This document shows positions 5,611 to 6,651 of a DNA stretch of 6,651 bases, piece by piece. Source of the stretch: an archaeon MnTg01 (GTDB taxonomy: Archaea; Thermoproteota; Nitrososphaeria; Nitrososphaerales; Nitrosopumilaceae); assembly GCA_008974855.1 (NCBI GenBank), contig BFAR01000119.1, positions 1 to 6,651 of the forward strand. The letters run 5' to 3'. Position 1 is the stretch's first letter. Each line of letters starts with the position of its first letter. The notes beneath the pieces were generated by a model. The model was not told the origin of the DNA. It was given only the letters and a program-made list of their open reading frames with translations, and did no database searches. The position numbers and the translations under genes are program-made.

Positions 5611-6201
5611 TTAGGTTTGTTTTAGAATGTATTTTCCTAAAATATCGGTTTCAATATTAATCGTGTCGCCAACTTTTTTCGAATGAAAATTTGTCACTTT
5701 CATTGTATGAGGGATTAAACATACTGAAGCTTTATTTTTTGTGACATCAACTACTGTCAAACTGATGCCATCAATTGCAATGGAACCTTTCTTTACAATA
5801 AATTTTGCTAATTTTTTTGGAACTTCAAACCAGACTTTGATCTCTTTTGGTTTTTTTTCAATTTTTTTTATTATTGCTACACCATCCACATGACCTAACA
5901 CGAAATGTCCTTCCATTCTATCACCAACCTTTAAGCTTCGTTCAATGTTAACTTTTGAACCTTTTACTAAGTTTCCAAGATCAGTTTTTTTTATAGTTTC
6001 ATCAATCATTTGAAAATCACATTTATTTTTTGAAATTTTTGTAGCAGAAAGACATACACCGTTTAATGCAACACTTTGCCCTACTTTGAGTCCTTTTGCA
6101 TTCTTGCCCAAATCAACTGTCATTTGAAAAGCACTACGATTTTTTGTATTTTGAGTAATTTTTTCAACTTTACCTACTCCTTCTATTACTCCAGTAAACA
6201 T
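5611..6201 (-). CDS. ribE: Riboflavin synthase, bacterial/eukaryotic (alpha-subunit) type
   Basis: The enzyme dismutates two 6,7-dimethyl-8-ribityllumazine molecules to riboflavin and 5-amino-6-ribitylaminouracil. The 196 residues show the two tandem lumazine-binding beta barrels of the trimeric bacterial enzyme. Barrel 1 has MFTGVIEGVGKV at 1-12 and LNGVCLS at 46-52. Barrel 2 has EGHFVLGHVDG at 97-107, IDGISLTVV at 143-151, IPHTMK at 163-168, and NIETDILGKY at 182-191. Many archaea use instead an unrelated pentameric synthase (RibC) that resembles lumazine synthase, so this form suggests an ancient gain from bacteria. Lys-rich composition and AT-rich codons match the neighbours, so the gene is well adapted to its genome. 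It has its own TATA box and is separated from ribB by 71 nt. Confidence 0.95.
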   Translation of the reverse strand: MFTGVIEGVGKVEKITQNTKNRSAFQMTVDLGKNAKGLKVGQSVALNGVCLSATKISKNKCDFQMIDETIKKTDLGNLVKGSKVNIERSLKVGDRMEGHFVLGHVDGVAIIKKIEKKPKEIKVWFEVPKKLAKFIVKKGSIAIDGISLTVVDVTKNKASVCLIPHTMKVTNFHSKKVGDTINIETDILGKYILKQT

Positions 6202-6223
6202 AGTATTTGATCAATTATTTCTG

Positions 6224-6233
6224 TATAAATATT
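6224..6233 (-). promoter_or_regulatory. TATA box of ribE
   Basis: On the - strand AATATTTATAC is centred about 26 nt before the ribE ATG (6201), implying a leaderless mRNA. The TTACYA-N6-TRGTAA palindrome found before ribB is not present here, so ribE may be controlled differently. An 8 bp palindrome TTGATCAA (6207-6214) lies between this box and the start. Confidence 0.55.
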
Positions 6234-6303
6234 CATGGATATACGTTATGTTGAAAAAATTGTTGATGAAATTATGTCATGACACAAAAACTAGTGACCT
6301 CTA

Positions 6304-6313
6304 CATTATAAGG
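6304..6313 (+). promoter_or_regulatory. TATA box of the Arg/Lys-rich protein gene
   Basis: CATTATAAGG is centred about 27 nt before the ATG at 6336, again fitting a leaderless or nearly leaderless transcript. It is divergent from the ribE promoter within a 134 bp intergenic region. Confidence 0.55.
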
Positions 6314-6335
6314 CACAGCAAAATTAATTCTGGTC

Positions 6336-6557
6336 ATGGGTCTATCCCGAGCAGCACGTAGTGCTGCAGCAAAAAAAGCTGCCCGAACTAGAAAAAGGAA
6401 TGCGAGATTGAAGGTAGGAGCTAGAAAGAAAGTCGCACAAAGAAGAAAACGTGTGGCTGGAAGAAAAGCTACTCGTAGAGGTACTTCACGAAGGAGAAGT
6501 ACTTCTAGTAGAGGTACTTCAAGAAAAAGAAGTACCACTCGTCGTAGTCCATTATAA
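6336..6557 (+). CDS. Small Arg/Lys-rich protein, probably nucleic-acid binding (histone H1-tail-like)
   Basis: The 73-residue protein has 21 Arg and 9 Lys, no Asp or Glu, and no aromatic residues, His or Cys, so it is extremely basic and probably disordered except for an Ala-rich helix at about 4-18 (SRAARSAAAKKAART). Residues 48-58 and 59-69 are two near-identical 11-residue repeats (RGTSRRRSTSS and RGTSRKRSTTR), resembling Ser/Thr-Arg tails of eukaryotic H1, protamines or SR proteins. Binding to DNA or RNA in the nucleoid or ribosome is the obvious guess; it is not a histone-fold protein and lacks the Alba fold. A TATA box 27 nt upstream and a hairpin/T-run terminator directly after the stop support a real monocistronic gene. 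The long open antisense frame (6272-6538) is a by-product of its Arg/Ala codons. Confidence 0.8.
   Translation: MGLSRAARSAAAKKAARTRKRNARLKVGARKKVAQRRKRVAGRKATRRGTSRRRSTSSRGTSRKRSTTRRSPL
6477..6542 (+). repeat. Two 33 bp in-frame tandem repeats in the Arg/Lys-rich gene
   Basis: Unit 1 (6477-6509) and unit 2 (6510-6542) both begin AGAGGTACTTCA and encode R-G-T-S-R-(R/K)-R-S-T-x-x. AGTACTTC/AGTACC sequences recur inside each unit. The near identity at DNA level, including synonymous positions, points to a recent duplication within the gene. Confidence 0.75.
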
Positions 6558-6559
6558 AT

Positions 6560-6590
6560 AAGAAGGAAATAAACTTCTTCTACTTTTTTT
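6560..6590 (+). terminator. Hairpin plus T-run terminator after the Arg/Lys-rich gene
   Basis: AAGAAG (6560-6565) and CTTCTT (6574-6579) form a perfect 6 bp stem with an 8 nt loop, followed by seven T residues (6584-6590) and more T-rich sequence. It begins 3 nt after the stop codon. The T-run alone may be enough for archaeal termination. Confidence 0.55.
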
Positions 6591-6600
6591 ATTTTAACTT

Positions 6601-6651
6601 CTATGTACTTGATGATATTACTTCTGAAATTATTCTTGATGCAAGATGTGA
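6601..6651 (-). CDS. Possible C-terminal tail of a gene entering from the right edge
   Basis: On the - strand one frame is open from the window edge and ends in TAG at 6603-6601, giving 16 residues ending ASRIISEVISSST, plausibly a helical C-terminus. It would converge on the Arg/Lys-rich gene. The fragment is too short to identify, other frames are partly open too, and it may be non-coding. Confidence 0.25.
   Translation of the reverse strand, partial: SHLASRIISEVISSST

Noticed and set aside
6235..6282. 15-codon + strand frame starting ATGGATATACG
   Set aside because: It is very short. The only TATA-like sequence is 4-10 nt upstream and belongs to ribE on the other strand, so no promoter fits.
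6272..6538. Open - strand frame of 88 codons rich in Leu, Ala and Phe
   Set aside because: It is the antisense shadow of the Arg/Lys-rich gene, which has its own TATA box and terminator; this frame also runs into the ribE promoter region.

Overview
The window looks like a chromosomal segment of an ammonia-oxidising thaumarchaeon (Nitrosopumilus-like). The DNA is AT-rich. Riboflavin is made from GTP by the archaeal route: GTP cyclohydrolase III plus a stand-alone diaminopyrimidinone reductase. Most transcription units have a TATA-like box about 25-31 nt before the start codon, as expected for leaderless archaeal mRNAs. The taxon is inferred from gene content and style, not from a marker gene.

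Left part (1-1877): the tail of a + strand gene cut by the window edge; a 53-residue + strand CCHC zinc-binding microprotein (106-267); a convergent - strand secreted protein with an Ig-like or carboxypeptidase-regulatory-like domain and a coiled coil (271-1233); a 254 bp divergent intergenic region; and a + strand single-pass membrane protein with a TTG start (1488-1877). The last gene ends in a CTAG shared with the stop of the convergent riboflavin operon.

Centre (1874-6201, - strand): a riboflavin biosynthesis cluster. In transcription order it is ribE (bacterial-type riboflavin synthase), then ribB (DHBP synthase), ribH (lumazine synthase), arfA (GTP cyclohydrolase III), an amidohydrolase, and arfC (reductase). 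ribE has its own promoter. The other five genes are tightly packed (gaps of 1-2 nt, overlaps of 10 and 14 nt) behind a second promoter upstream of ribB. Directly upstream of that TATA box lie two abutting perfect 6-6-6 palindromes, TTACTA-N6-TAGTAA and TTACCA-N6-TGGTAA, which are strong candidate operators for a riboflavin-responsive repressor.

Pathway logic: ArfA opens GTP to the formylamino-pyrimidine; a deformylase (ArfB, not seen here) and ArfC follow; a deamination gives the 5-amino-6-ribitylaminouracil phosphate; after dephosphorylation RibH condenses this with the RibB product, and RibE dismutates lumazine to riboflavin. The archaeal deaminase was, to my knowledge, long unassigned. The amidohydrolase between arfA and arfC keeps every metal and catalytic residue of the ATZ/TRZ/guanine-deaminase class and is a good candidate for it. 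This is the most interesting point of the window.

Right part (6202-6651): a divergent promoter region, then a + strand gene for a 73-residue Arg/Lys-rich protein without acidic residues (6336-6557), ending in two 11-residue repeats and followed by a hairpin/T-run terminator. The last bases may hold the tail of another - strand gene.
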